Of a DNA stretch of 20,346 bases, positions 1 to 7,483 are shown piece by piece. Numbering within the stretch: the stretch's first letter is position 1; each line of letters opens with the position of its first letter. The DNA is from Phaeoceros laevis (lineage: Eukaryota; Anthocerotophyta; Anthocerotopsida; Notothyladales). Position numbers and translations under genes: made by a program. The stretch lies in contig JBNGIQ010008913.1 of assembly GCA_049999765.1 (NCBI GenBank), positions 1 to 20,346 on the forward strand, read 5' to 3'. The notes beneath the pieces are model-generated. The model saw nothing but the letters and a program-made list of their open reading frames with translations, made no database searches and was not told where the DNA came from.

Positions 1-666
1 AACGCATGCCTTTTTGAGTTGGTCCCAGGCTGTCTCACACACTGTGGCTGTGGCCATCTCTATCCAGTCTTCTGAGAGGTAGTGCCCTAGCTGCTGTAGG
101 ATAGCAACAAGATCTGCAAAAGCTTGCATGACTGCATCAATAGCCTTAGAAATAGAAGTAGGACGTAAAGGAATATGGTTCAACCCTTTTTGCACTTCAC
201 CACGAAGGCCTTTATGCCTTATGATTGAGCAGTCCATTGTGCAGACATGCATTCCTGGAGGGCCTGGATCCAGCACTCCGGCTGTGTCCACATCCAAGAA
301 CTGCCTGAATCTATTGACACGCAAACATTCGCATTCATACACACATGTTGGATGGAGAATGTCAAAGTTGGTGAACACCTCCCTTGGCTTGTACAGCATA
401 GATGCTATGTTAGGATGGTATTTCCAACCAAATGTGATCTTCATGAAGTCTGCCTCAATCTCAGAAAGACCTACTAGGACCTGACCAAAAAGACTACGTA
501 TCGAAATCCATTCAAGGGCACGACTATCATATAGGACGTGTACAAAACCTGAGCAGTCTGCTCGTTTCTTAGGACTTAGTGAAATTCTACCCAAAATGTC
601 CATAAGTAGTACTCGAGGAGGTTCTGATTCCTCATCTGTATCGCCGTCTGGCAACCATGCACGCAT
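1..666 (-). CDS. ORF B: partial reading frame, possible N-terminal part of a retroelement polyprotein
   Basis: An uninterrupted minus-strand frame of 222 codons begins at ATG 666-664 and runs off the window edge, so the protein is partial. It follows an in-frame TAA at 681-679, and ORF A stops 34 bp upstream. Visible parts are an acidic start (DGDTDEESEPP), a Cys-rich stretch (CVYECECLRVNRF) and, near 159-189, a motif reading KGLNHIPLRPT followed by a helical segment. From family knowledge, a KGL-x-F-x-PTP-like motif lies just upstream of the RT core in Penelope-like and some other retroelements; the resemblance is suggestive only. No RT catalytic motif falls inside the window. The tight spacing after ORF A would fit a two-ORF retroelement. 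A host gene cannot be excluded. Coding status is well supported; identity is not. Confidence 0.6.
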   Translation of the reverse strand, partial: MRAWLPDGDTDEESEPPRVLLMDILGRISLSPKKRADCSGFVHVLYDSRALEWISIRSLFGQVLVGLSEIEADFMKITFGWKYHPNIASMLYKPREVFTNFDILHPTCVYECECLRVNRFRQFLDVDTAGVLDPGPPGMHVCTMDCSIIRHKGLRGEVQKGLNHIPLRPTSISKAIDAVMQAFADLVAILQQLGHYLSEDWIEMATATVCETAWDQLKKACV

Positions 667-700
667 ACAGATCTCTAGTTAGCTACCGACTTTCTACCTA

Positions 701-754
701 CTACCATTTCTTAGACAAATTTGTACCCCCCATGGCAGGATTGTAGTGGGGCAC
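701..754 (-). pseudogene. Detached 3' end of ORF A
   Basis: These 17 codons plus a TAG stop at 703-701 are the natural C-terminus of ORF A, cut off by Copia-1. The GGCAC duplication at 750-754 matches 7484-7488. Reading ORF A (minus) into its copy of GTGCC and resuming at 754 keeps the same codon phase and gives V-P-H-Y-N-P-A-M and onward to the stop. The present ORF A instead reads into the LTR and ends after six LTR-encoded residues. Confidence 0.7.
750..754. repeat. Target-site duplication GGCAC, left copy
   Basis: GGCAC lies immediately outside the 5' LTR and matches 7484-7488 outside the 3' LTR. Five bp is the usual duplication length for Ty1/copia integrase. It fixes the unusual TA LTR termini. 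Confidence 0.9.
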
Positions 755-1012
755 TAGGGAAATACCTACCCATTTAGGGCACGGCATTAATAGGCAGATT
801 AATTAATTTAATACGCATTTAAGTAGATACGAAACGGTAGTGCCGTTTCGTATAGGCGTAGCGTTCCATGTAACGGTACGTCCCATGACGGTTGGGTTTC
901 ACGCTCCCGTGAAACGACACACACACAGGCATAAAAGCCTCACGCTCCTAGCGACCAAATAATCAATATTTCATTCTCTTGTTTCTATTTCGATCCTACG
1001 CCTAGATCTATA
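755..1012 (+). repeat. Copia-1 5' LTR
   Basis: Starts TAGGGAAATACC and ends GATCTATA, directly against the PBS. The end is fixed by the match to 7226-7483 and by the GGCAC target duplication just outside. The termini are TA...TA, not the usual TG...CA. Contents: a perfect 11-bp hairpin (827-837 with 843-853, loop TAGTG), a second hairpin GTTTCACG-ctcc-CGTGAAAC at 896-915, and a TATA-like box at 931-936. Confidence 0.95.
896..936 (+). promoter_or_regulatory. Copia-1 LTR core promoter region with TATA-like box
   Basis: ATAAAA at 931-936 lies 76 bp before the LTR end, a normal distance for a copia R-U5 region. It is bracketed by AGGC and GCCT, a short inverted repeat, and preceded by a perfect 8-bp-stem hairpin at 896-915. 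Copia-2 has the same arrangement (GGCC-ttaaaa-GGCC). The promoter role is inferred from position and conservation. Confidence 0.6.
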
Positions 1013-1024
1013 TGGTATCAGAGC
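1013..1024 (+). other. Primer-binding site, initiator-Met tRNA
   Basis: TGGTATCAGAGC is complementary to the 3' end of plant initiator-Met tRNA, the common primer of copia elements. It abuts the LTR with no spacer, and the A of the leader ORF start codon is the next base. Confidence 0.9.
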
Positions 1025-1201
1025 ATGGACGCCATCGCGCCATCTGACCACTGTGAGTTCTGCACAGACGGAAATTGCATTAGAACCTTTAGCAATGCTA
1101 AGTTTCGCAATTTCTTGAAAGCCTTTGCAGCAGCACTGGACAGATTAGGCGTCATGGCAGATGCTCTACTTGCTGAGACAGTTTGGCATTACTACCAGTA
1201 A
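1025..1201 (+). CDS. 58-aa leader ORF of Copia-1
   Basis: ATG 1025 to TAA 1199-1201, the first ORF after the PBS. A diverged ORF of exactly the same length occupies the same place in Copia-2 (14769-14945). With one N-terminal gap, about 24 positions are identical by eye. Shared features are C-E-x-C with a further Cys and I-R (C10, C13, C18 here), a serine and Phe in the middle, and a C-terminal block M-A-[DE]-A-x-L-A-E-x-V-x-H-Y. The Cys cluster suggests a small metal-binding domain and the rest looks helical. I do not recognise a family. It overlaps the next frame by 25 nt. Standard copia elements lack a separate ORF here. It may be a gag accessory protein or the first part of a gag once read continuously. 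Confidence 0.65.
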   Translation: MDAIAPSDHCEFCTDGNCIRTFSNAKFRNFLKAFAAALDRLGVMADALLAETVWHYYQ

Positions 1202-1812
1202 GAGTCATGCCTAGACATAGGAATCGCGGTGCAAACCTGACTTCAGTCCCTAGCATGGCATGTCCTAGCGAATTAGTTGCTGGACATAATTGCGCCATTG
1301 TCGAAGGGGTCGAAGAGCACCGTAGATTGATAAACTTCTTTTTGGCTAATGCACCAAAGCCTGTTCCTGCACCTTGCACTAGTTCAACATGTACGCAAAC
1401 GCAGCCAGGCGTTAGAGACCCATTAGCGCACCTTAAACAAGAAGTACGGGAAAAATTAGATAGAGCTAAGCACATCTCAAACGCATCCTCAAAAAGACTC
1501 ACAGATAGGGGGTCTTCTCTGTGTTTTGAATGTGCTGCATCCTATGATTCTTTTCCCCCACCTAGCGATCAACTTCTAGTTGAGTTGTATAATCTCATCA
1601 AGTCAGTAGGCACTCGTACAAGAGACCAACTTCGTGACCTTACCGACAGAGTCATCGCAAATAGCAGAAGGCTCGAGTATCTTGCTGAGCGCATTGAATG
1701 TAGTGCTGCCATACCACGAACTGCATCTTCTAAACACTTTCGAAGATCAAGTCGAAGGCAAGGTGCATTCAAGCCATCGAGCAAACATGGCTTCAACAGG
1801 AACCTTCAATAG
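1177..1812 (+). CDS. Gag N-terminal extension ORF of Copia-1
   Basis: An open frame from 1177 to TAG 1810-1812, in the same frame as gag but separated from it by this stop and a TGA at 1837-1839. It overlaps the leader ORF in the -1 frame. It encodes a Pro/Cys-containing stretch, then a likely coiled coil (about residues 130-170: LYNLIKSVGTRTRDQLRDL and following). A frame change near 1730 to another frame (FEDQVEGKVHSS...) is possible, so the extension may be frameshifted rather than genuinely separate. Copia-2 has a comparable helical region near 15290-15460 at the same position. It is probably an ancestral part of Gag or an accessory ORF. No known domain recognised. Confidence 0.5.
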   Translation, partial: DSLALLPVRVMPRHRNRGANLTSVPSMACPSELVAGHNCAIVEGVEEHRRLINFFLANAPKPVPAPCTSSTCTQTQPGVRDPLAHLKQEVREKLDRAKHISNASSKRLTDRGSSLCFECAASYDSFPPPSDQLLVELYNLIKSVGTRTRDQLRDLTDRVIANSRRLEYLAERIECSAAIPRTASSKHFRRSSRRQGAFKPSSKHGFNRNLQ

Positions 1813-1848
1813 GAGGGAACACACCTGTTGAGTTGGTGAAGACCTTGG

Positions 1849-2961
1849 ATGTCACATCGGGGTCGAGGGTCTTACAACTCACGAGGCCGTGGAACTGGAC
1901 AAGGAAGGGGTGCTGGCAGAGGGGGAACAGGACCTCATCTGGCCGAAGATCCCCTCGGCATCTCTGGTAGTCCACAACCAAGACGCAGAGGCCCACGAAC
2001 TCGCGCACAAAATCTTCAAGCCCAGCAGGCAACAAGAGCAACCTTGTTGGCACATGCGCTGAGAGCATCCTTAGCATCCCAAGCTATTCACAATATGGCG
2101 CAAGGGGCTGTTACACACAATACCACGGTTAACAATATGAAGATCGATTTCAAGGAGAAGGATAGGTTCACTGGTACACAGTATGACATTTGGGCATTAC
2201 ATGTACAAACCATCCTTAAAGAACATGATCTATGGCCTGTGGTCACTGGAGCTGAGGTCAAGCCTGTAGTTGCAACTGGTGCTACACAAGCAGCCGCAGA
2301 TGCATGGGTCAAAAGAGACTTACGTGCTTTAGGCATCATTCAGTCGACCTTGGACGGATCCATGATGCATCATACTCAAGATGCTGAAACAACCAAGGCA
2401 GTTTGGGACTCCTTGTCTCAGATCTACAGAGTTACAAATGGTTCCTCAATGGTGTGTGCAACAAGGTCATTCTACAATCTCAAGATGCGAGAAAATGATT
2501 CTGTTGAACAGCATATCATTAAGTTTAGAACCTTGAGGTCTAAACTCACGTCCAGTGGTACGACAACCACTGAGATGCAAGCAACTGTCGCACTCCTCCT
2601 GTCATTGCCAGATAGATACAGGACCTTCGTCAGTAACCACTCTACTCACCTGAGAGCAATAGCTCAAGCTACTCCTGCAGGCCAAGCACTTGTAGTTGCG
2701 TTGTCTGATACCATTGGGGCCCTCTTGGAGGAGGAGTCCATAAGACTATCAAGCAGAAGCGGTACCTCCTCCAGGGGAGAGCCCTCAAACAGGGCCTTGT
2801 ATGCAAACAAGGGCCCTAAGAGACAGCCGTTTTGTCAGCCTGCACAAGGACAATATTCAAATTCAGGTGCGAGTAGTGGAAGTAACAAACGAAGGCCTAA
2901 CACCTCTGGACCTGCTAAGAAGAAAGGCACATGTAACTGGTGCCTCATACCTGGACACTAG
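1849..2961 (+). CDS. gag: Gag (capsid-nucleocapsid), truncated by a stop
   Basis: 370 codons from ATG 1849. Residues 1-30 are Gly/Arg-rich (RGRGTGQGRGAGRG), suggesting RNA binding. From about residue 93 the UBN2/copia-type Gag core starts (NNMKIDFKEKDRF...YDIW), with the conserved block on cutting short tracts of W-D-S-L and L-L-S-L-P. A basic, Ser/Gly-rich tail leads to a CCHC zinc knuckle that opens as C-N-W-C-x4-H and is cut by TAG at 2959-2961. Only the last Cys (E-S-E-C) lies beyond the stop. In Copia-2 the same position reads G-H-V-E-S-E-C, so TAG here is most simply a nonsense mutation. Gag packages element RNA in virus-like particles. The true start may lie further upstream. Confidence 0.9.
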   Translation: MSHRGRGSYNSRGRGTGQGRGAGRGGTGPHLAEDPLGISGSPQPRRRGPRTRAQNLQAQQATRATLLAHALRASLASQAIHNMAQGAVTHNTTVNNMKIDFKEKDRFTGTQYDIWALHVQTILKEHDLWPVVTGAEVKPVVATGATQAAADAWVKRDLRALGIIQSTLDGSMMHHTQDAETTKAVWDSLSQIYRVTNGSSMVCATRSFYNLKMRENDSVEQHIIKFRTLRSKLTSSGTTTTEMQATVALLLSLPDRYRTFVSNHSTHLRAIAQATPAGQALVVALSDTIGALLEEESIRLSSRSGTSSRGEPSNRALYANKGPKRQPFCQPAQGQYSNSGASSGSNKRRPNTSGPAKKKGTCNWCLIPGH

Positions 2962-4620
2962 GAGTCCGAATGTCGGAAGAAGAAAGCAAACGAGCCTCGC
3001 CGTACAGCACCTCCTGAGAGCAATGTTGCAGTACGGAAGTCTCCAACTTTATTAGCTGTATACATGGTGTCAACACCGCAATTTCGGCATGCCTGGTATC
3101 TGGATTCAGGTGCCTCCTCGCATATCTGCCACACACAAGCAGCTTTCTCTTCATACATGAAGGTGCCTAGAGGACAAATCGTCCTTCTAGGTGATGATCA
3201 TGGCTTGCCCATTGTGGGTATTGGTTCGGTGCATGTGCTACTTACCAGTGGGGCCTCCATCGAATTAGTAGAGGTTCTTCATGTACCAGCAATGGTGAAA
3301 AACCTGGTTTTCGTTTACCTCCTGGATACACAACATATGCTGAGCACAGCCTTCACCGATGGTGAATCTCAGGTCACTGACCGGCAATCAAATGGTAAAG
3401 TAGTAGCTATCGGCACTCCAACACATAACCTGTATCAACTTGACATTCAGTATAAACTGGCTACTCACACTGTCAACTTAACACAAGCACAGTTGGCAGA
3501 GAGAGAGACTATGCTTTGGCATTGCAGGTTAGGTCACGCTAACTTCGATAAGCTGAAGGCTATGGCAAACAGTACTACTCTCTACCGAGAACCTTTTACT
3601 CTGAAGTTTGCTGAGAAGCCTTTCTGTGAAGCATGTGTCTTCGGCAAGCACCACCGAGCACCATACAAGGACACTAATCCTATGAGGGCAACAAAAGTCC
3701 TTGAACTTGTTCATACTGATATTTGTGGACCTATGTCCACTACTTCATTTGGTGGTGCTCGATATTTCCTCTCCTATATTGACGACTGGAGTCGGTATAT
3801 CATGGTGTACCTGATCAAGCAAAAGAGTTAGGCACTTGAATGTTTTGAGGAATACATCACATATGCAGAAGGACATACTGGCGGCTTATTGAAAACACTT
3901 GGAAGTGATAATGGTGGCGAATATACTTCAAATGCCTTTGTTGAATTTTGTAAAAGACAAGGTATAGCTCGCCAACTTACCACTCCGTATACATCTTCTC
4001 AGAACCCGATTGCAGAAATCAGCAATCGGCATATCCAAGAACAAGCAAAGTCCATGCTTCAACAAGCAGGCCTCTCACGGGGCTACTGGGCTGAGGCAGT
4101 CTCAACTGCTGCATATATACGCAATAGACTACCTACCAGTGTGTTCCCTGATGCTACTCCCTTTGAGAGATGGACTACATACAAACCTCGCATTAATCAT
4201 CTTCGGATATTTGGCTCACCAGCCTATTCCCACTTATCCGAAGACCAGAGGGTAAAGCTGGATTATAAGGCAAGGAAGTATGTATTTGTTGGTTACATGG
4301 AGGGTATCAAGGGATATAAGTTATTTGACCTTGACTCCCGATCAGTCACACACTCACGCAGTGTTATTTTCCATGAACAACTTTTGCTCACATCTCCTTC
4401 TGTACCACTCGAGTCCTCACCTGAAGAAGGTGAAGCCTCCACGAGTGAGCCTGGTGATGACTTGGCTTATCCATCTTCGAGTCTATCTCCTCCAGCACAC
4501 GCAGTACCTTCAACAAGTACTGTACCTGCAGCAGTCTCTGCATTATCAAACGAGTCCGTAAGTGTGTTTCCAGTTGACGATGGTGTACCTGGACTTGGAC
4601 TACCTCTGATTCTGCAGACA
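2962..4620 (+). pseudogene. pol: Protease and integrase of Copia-1 pol
   Basis: Same frame as gag. Aspartic protease: Y-L-D-S-G-A at 3097-3114 with catalytic Asp codon 3103-3105. GAG-pre-integrase domain: L-W-H-C-R-L-G-H near 3514 and C-E-A-C near 3630. Integrase core: H-T-D (Asp codon 3718-3720), S-D-N-G-G (Asp 3907-3909) and A-E (Glu 4015-4017). The last two are separated by 35 residues, so the DD35E triad is complete. The C-terminal G-Y-x-E-G-x-K-G-Y-K motif lies near 4295. A Ser/Pro/Glu-rich linker leads to RT. Defects: TAG at 3829-3831 between the first and second catalytic Asp, and a frameshift near 4600. The two proteins would cut the polyprotein and insert the cDNA. Confidence 0.93.
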
Positions 4621-5184
4621 CACAAGATGTGCAACTGAATGAGGATATGACTGAACCTGAGATAATACCACAACTGCCTGCACATGCTGAACTGGATACT
4701 GACACAGTGGCAGAGCCAGTACAACCTAGGAGAAGTGCATGCCACCACATGGCATCACCAGATGAATGGATCAATAAACCTCTAACATGCTCGTCGTTTC
4801 TCGTTCAGGAGGATAGTAATCCCGAGAGCATTGGTGAACCTCTTTCCTACAAAGAGGCAATTAGCTCATCAGAGGCTGCAAAGTGGAAAGTGGCCATAGA
4901 TTTCGAATATCAGTCATTGATTGACAATGGGACATGGACACTTGAGGACTTGCCTCCTGGGAGAAAGGCGGTCACTTGTAAATGGGTATTTAAAAAGAAG
5001 CTGGCAGCAAATGGAAGTATTTCTAGGTATAAAGCACGACTTGTAGCTAGGGGCTACAGCCAGGTCGAAGGGCTAGATTATACCGAGATGTTTTTCTCCA
5101 GTTGTAAGGGTCACGTCCGTACGTTCTCTGTTTGCCATAGCTGCACAAAGGGACTATGCAATGGAGCACATGGACGTAAAGACA
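4605..5184 (+). pseudogene. pol: Reverse transcriptase, N-terminal half, of Copia-1
   Basis: After the frameshift near 4600 the frame encodes the end of the linker and the start of RT: W-K-V-A-I-D-F-E-Y-Q-S-L, N-G-T-W, C-K-W-V-F-K, R-Y-K-A-R-L-V-A-R-G-Y-S-Q and G-L-D-Y. These are the hallmark fingers/palm motifs of copia RT (RVT_2 family). Near 5090 a single-base change shifts the frame. The proper continuation (S-P-V-V-R-V-T-S to M-D-V-K-T) is then readable in the neighbouring frame up to 5184, where the 202-bp insertion begins. This piece cannot make a functional enzyme. Confidence 0.9.
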
Positions 5185-5185
5185 G
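5179..5185. repeat. AAGACAG duplication, left copy
   Basis: Left edge of the 202-bp insertion, repeated at 5388-5394. The duplication is at most 7 bp and could be shorter. Confidence 0.7.
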
Positions 5186-5387
5186 TTGAGAATCAAGCCT
5201 ATTAGGGTTAGGGCACCCTTCATAATAAAGCATATTAAATATATTATTGGATAGGTAGTAAGTGGTTACTAGCTATATATGAAAGAGTGTGACTTTTCAT
5301 ATCTCATGGTGCTTGCAACCACAAGGAGCAGCCATGATGTAATTTATTCTATTCTCTCTAATTAAATCCTGTGACCAAACTTTGACT
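5186..5387. mobile_element. Unclassified 202-bp AT-rich insertion in RT
   Basis: Interrupts the RT codons M-D-V-K-T / A-F-L-N-G. The repeat AAGACAG is present at both edges (5179-5185 and 5388-5394) and occurs once in intact copies, as expected of a target-site duplication. It is AT-rich and contains a small inverted repeat TAGTAA-gtgg-TTACTA at 5256-5271. It has no ORF, and its ends (TTGAGAATC...TTTGACT) show no clear terminal inverted repeats. It is not a simple GT-AG intron, because removing one would delete or duplicate RT codons. It could be a small non-autonomous element or a filler insertion. Confidence 0.7.
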
Positions 5388-5394
5388 AAGACAG
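5388..5394. repeat. AAGACAG duplication, right copy
   Basis: Right edge of the 202-bp insertion. The RT frame resumes here with T-A-F-L-N-G. Confidence 0.7.
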
Positions 5395-5783
5395 CCTTCT
5401 TGAATGGTACCCTTGAAGAGACAATTTACATGCGTCAGCCAGAAGGATTTGAAGATCCGAAACACCCAAACAAGGTATGCAAATTGGTGAAAACCATCTA
5501 TGGTTTGAAGCAGTCGCCTCGGGCATGGTACAATAGAATAGATACATATTTAAAGAAGTCAGGCTTCGTACAAAGCGAAGCTGATTCAAATGTATACAAA
5601 ATGGAAGACAACAGTGGAATAGTCTACCTGGCTCTTTATGTGGACGACGCAGTCCTTATCTCCAACAATCCTAAACTTATGGCAAAGGTTAAGGCTATTC
5701 TTACCTTAGAATTTTCAATGTCCGATCTTGGCAAGCTCGCATGGTTCCTTGGCATAGAAATTATACAGAGCTTTGCTACACAC
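5391..5783 (+). pseudogene. pol: Reverse transcriptase, C-terminal half, of Copia-1
   Basis: Opens with T-A-F-L-N-G-x-L-E-E and runs through the copia signatures M-R-Q-P-E-G-F, Y-G-L-K-Q-S-P-R-A-W and the catalytic Y-V-D-D at about 5637-5648, to F-x-M-x-D-L-G and F-L-G-I-E-I. The palm aspartates are present. The frame is lost in an AC run at 5778-5784, where the intact frame would need two more bases; the related copy at 19836-20305 reads through the same place. The part downstream continues in another frame. Confidence 0.93.
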
Positions 5784-6627
5784 AGTGCTGATCCACCAAG
5801 CTCAGTATATTAGCCAAATCCTTGCGAGATTCAGGATGACTGACTGTAAGCCAGCACCCACTCCTATGGCAGTGGGAGAGAAACTAAGCAAGGATCAGTC
5901 ACCTCAGGCTGAGGATGAACGACTGCAAATGGAAAAAGTGCCTTACCGTCCAGCAGTTGCTTCCTTGATCTATTGCAGAAACTGGACACGTCCAGACTTG
6001 TCGCACTCAGTGGGGGTCACCTCTCAATTCCTGACATGTTATGGCACATCACATTGGACAGCAGTGCAACGAGTGTTTCGCTATCTCAAAGGAACTCCAA
6101 GGCTTGGATTGGTATATAGAAAGCGGCCAGAAAATTTACTGCTTACCTTTTTCTGTGATGCTGACTGGGCCACGGATCATGACACCAGGCGTTCCATATC
6201 TGCTAACTGTCTCATACTTGGCACATCAGAGTGGGATGCCACAGTGATCTCGTGGTATAGTAAGAAACAGTCGGTTGTTGCTTTATCATCCACTGAAGCT
6301 GAATACTCTACCATAGCCACTGCATCACAGGAAATAGTATACACCAGAGAACTGTTAGCTTCATTAGGTGAGACACAGCAGGCACCTACACTAATGCTAT
6401 GTGACAACCAGTCAGCCATAGCATTAGCACAAAACCCTATCATGCATGCTAGAACAAAGCATATAGAAATTAAACACCATTTTATAAGGCAGGTGATAGG
6501 GAATGGTCAAGTAAATTTGCAGTATGTGTCTACTAACGACAATGTTGCTAACGTCCTCACGAAGGCATTAGCAAAGGACAAGCACGACAAGTTCTGTAAG
6601 GCTATGGGGCTAGCTGATAGCCCATGA
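5784..6627 (+). CDS. pol: RT thumb/connection and RNase H of Copia-1
   Basis: Continues from the frameshift with Q-A-Q-Y-I-S-Q-I-L-A-R-F and T-P-M, then the copia connection motif T-R-P-D-L-S. The RNase H domain follows, with its acidic residues: D in F-F-C-D-A-D-W, E in A-L-S-S-T-E-A-E-Y and D in L-C-D-N-Q-S-A. It ends with K-H-I-E-I-K-H-H-F and L-T-K-A-L. The stop is TGA 6625-6627. RNase H removes template RNA and makes the plus-strand primer at the PPT. Sequence downstream of the frameshift is intact, but its expression depends on the broken upstream frame. Confidence 0.93.
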
Positions 6628-7216
6628 ATTCTTGCATCCATAGACAGGCAGATAGGTGTTCAGAACTGTCGTTCATGACTCCCTTTGAACCTTCGGGTTG
6701 GCATCGCTGTAGTACAACGGTGCCATGGTTCTGCACACAGCACCCATACAAGGGTCAGTGGGAGCTAATTTGCAAGTATACAAACTGAAGTGGCAGCGCA
6801 AGCAATCAAGGGTGGAAGCTACCATATCGGAGAATAAGCCTTCCTTCCTCAGTAAATTCGGAGCTGCGTACATGAATCTATCCATGCTGTTGGGCAGCAT
6901 TCGAAATGGCGCATCCAGCACGAGTCTCGGGAAACCCTACAGCAGCCTCCACCGAGCGTGAGCTGCTTGTAACTCCGCTTCGGCACTGTACAACTTTGCA
7001 AACTCTGCATAGAGGGAACATGGACGGCGGCGGCGAACAGCTGCGAGCATCACAAGCGCAAGGATGGCAGCCAGCAACAGCACCCCGGATTGGAAACCTG
7101 GCTGCACCTCCATGGCGCAGATGCAGCACCAGCAGCACCGGCGGCGAGACTGACAAGTTCCAGGTGCAAGTCGGGAGCGTAAGTTCGCGCGGCTCCATGC
7201 ATAGGGGAATCTGCCT
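6628..7216 (+). other. Copia-1 3' internal region without a recognised gene
   Basis: About 590 bp between pol and the PPT, long for a copia 3' UTR. The part from about 6900 to 7200 is clearly GC-richer than the rest of the element. Short frames occur on both strands; two overlapping minus-strand frames (7198-6878 and 6921-6673) cover most of the region, but neither shows a recognisable motif. It may be non-coding or an old acquired segment. Confidence 0.5.
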
Positions 7217-7225
7217 AAGTGGGAG
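7217..7225 (+). other. Polypurine tract of Copia-1
   Basis: AAGTGGGAG directly precedes the 3' LTR start TAGGG. This is the expected place for the plus-strand primer, and it is purine-rich apart from one T. Confidence 0.7.
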
Positions 7226-7483
7226 TAGGGAAATACCTACCCATTTAGGGCACGGTATTAATAGGCAGATTAATTAATTTAATATGCATTTAAGTAGATA
7301 CGAAACGGTTACGCTATTTCATATAGACGTAGCGTTCCATGTAACGGTACGTCCCATGACGGTTGGGTTTCACGCTCCCGTGAAACGACACACACACAAG
7401 CATAAAAGCCTCACGGTCCTAGCAACCAAATAATCAATCTTTCATTCTCTTGTTTCTACTTCGATCCTATGCCTAGATTTGTA
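7226..7483 (+). repeat. Copia-1 3' LTR
   Basis: Collinear with the 5' LTR over 258 bp, ending GATTTGTA, then GGCAC. About 14 of 17 differences are transitions. Seven fall in the 5' LTR hairpin segment (755-offset 83-101), so here its right arm is degraded. The second hairpin, near 7367-7386, is intact in both copies. ORF A reads into this LTR on the minus strand. Confidence 0.95.

Larger units (their letters stand above)
755..7483 (+). mobile_element. Copia-1: full-length Ty1/copia LTR retrotransposon, degenerate
   Basis: A 6,729-bp element with two 258-bp LTRs, a primer-binding site, a polypurine tract and the copia domain order gag - protease - integrase - RT - RNase H. Integrase preceding RT is diagnostic for Ty1/copia. 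It is flanked by a 5-bp duplication, GGCAC, at 750-754 and 7484-7488. Manual alignment of the LTRs shows about 17 differences in 258 positions with no gaps, mostly transitions, so this is not a recent insertion. The internal region carries TAG stops at 2959-2961 and 3829-3831, frameshifts near 4600, 5090 and 5780, and a 202-bp insertion in RT, so it cannot be autonomous. It sits inside ORF A, which runs on the opposite strand. Confidence 0.97.

Noticed and set aside
5185-5390. The RT insertion as a GT...AG intron
   Set aside because: Splicing at any available GT/AG pair would delete or duplicate RT codons; the flanking 7-bp repeat fits insertion better.
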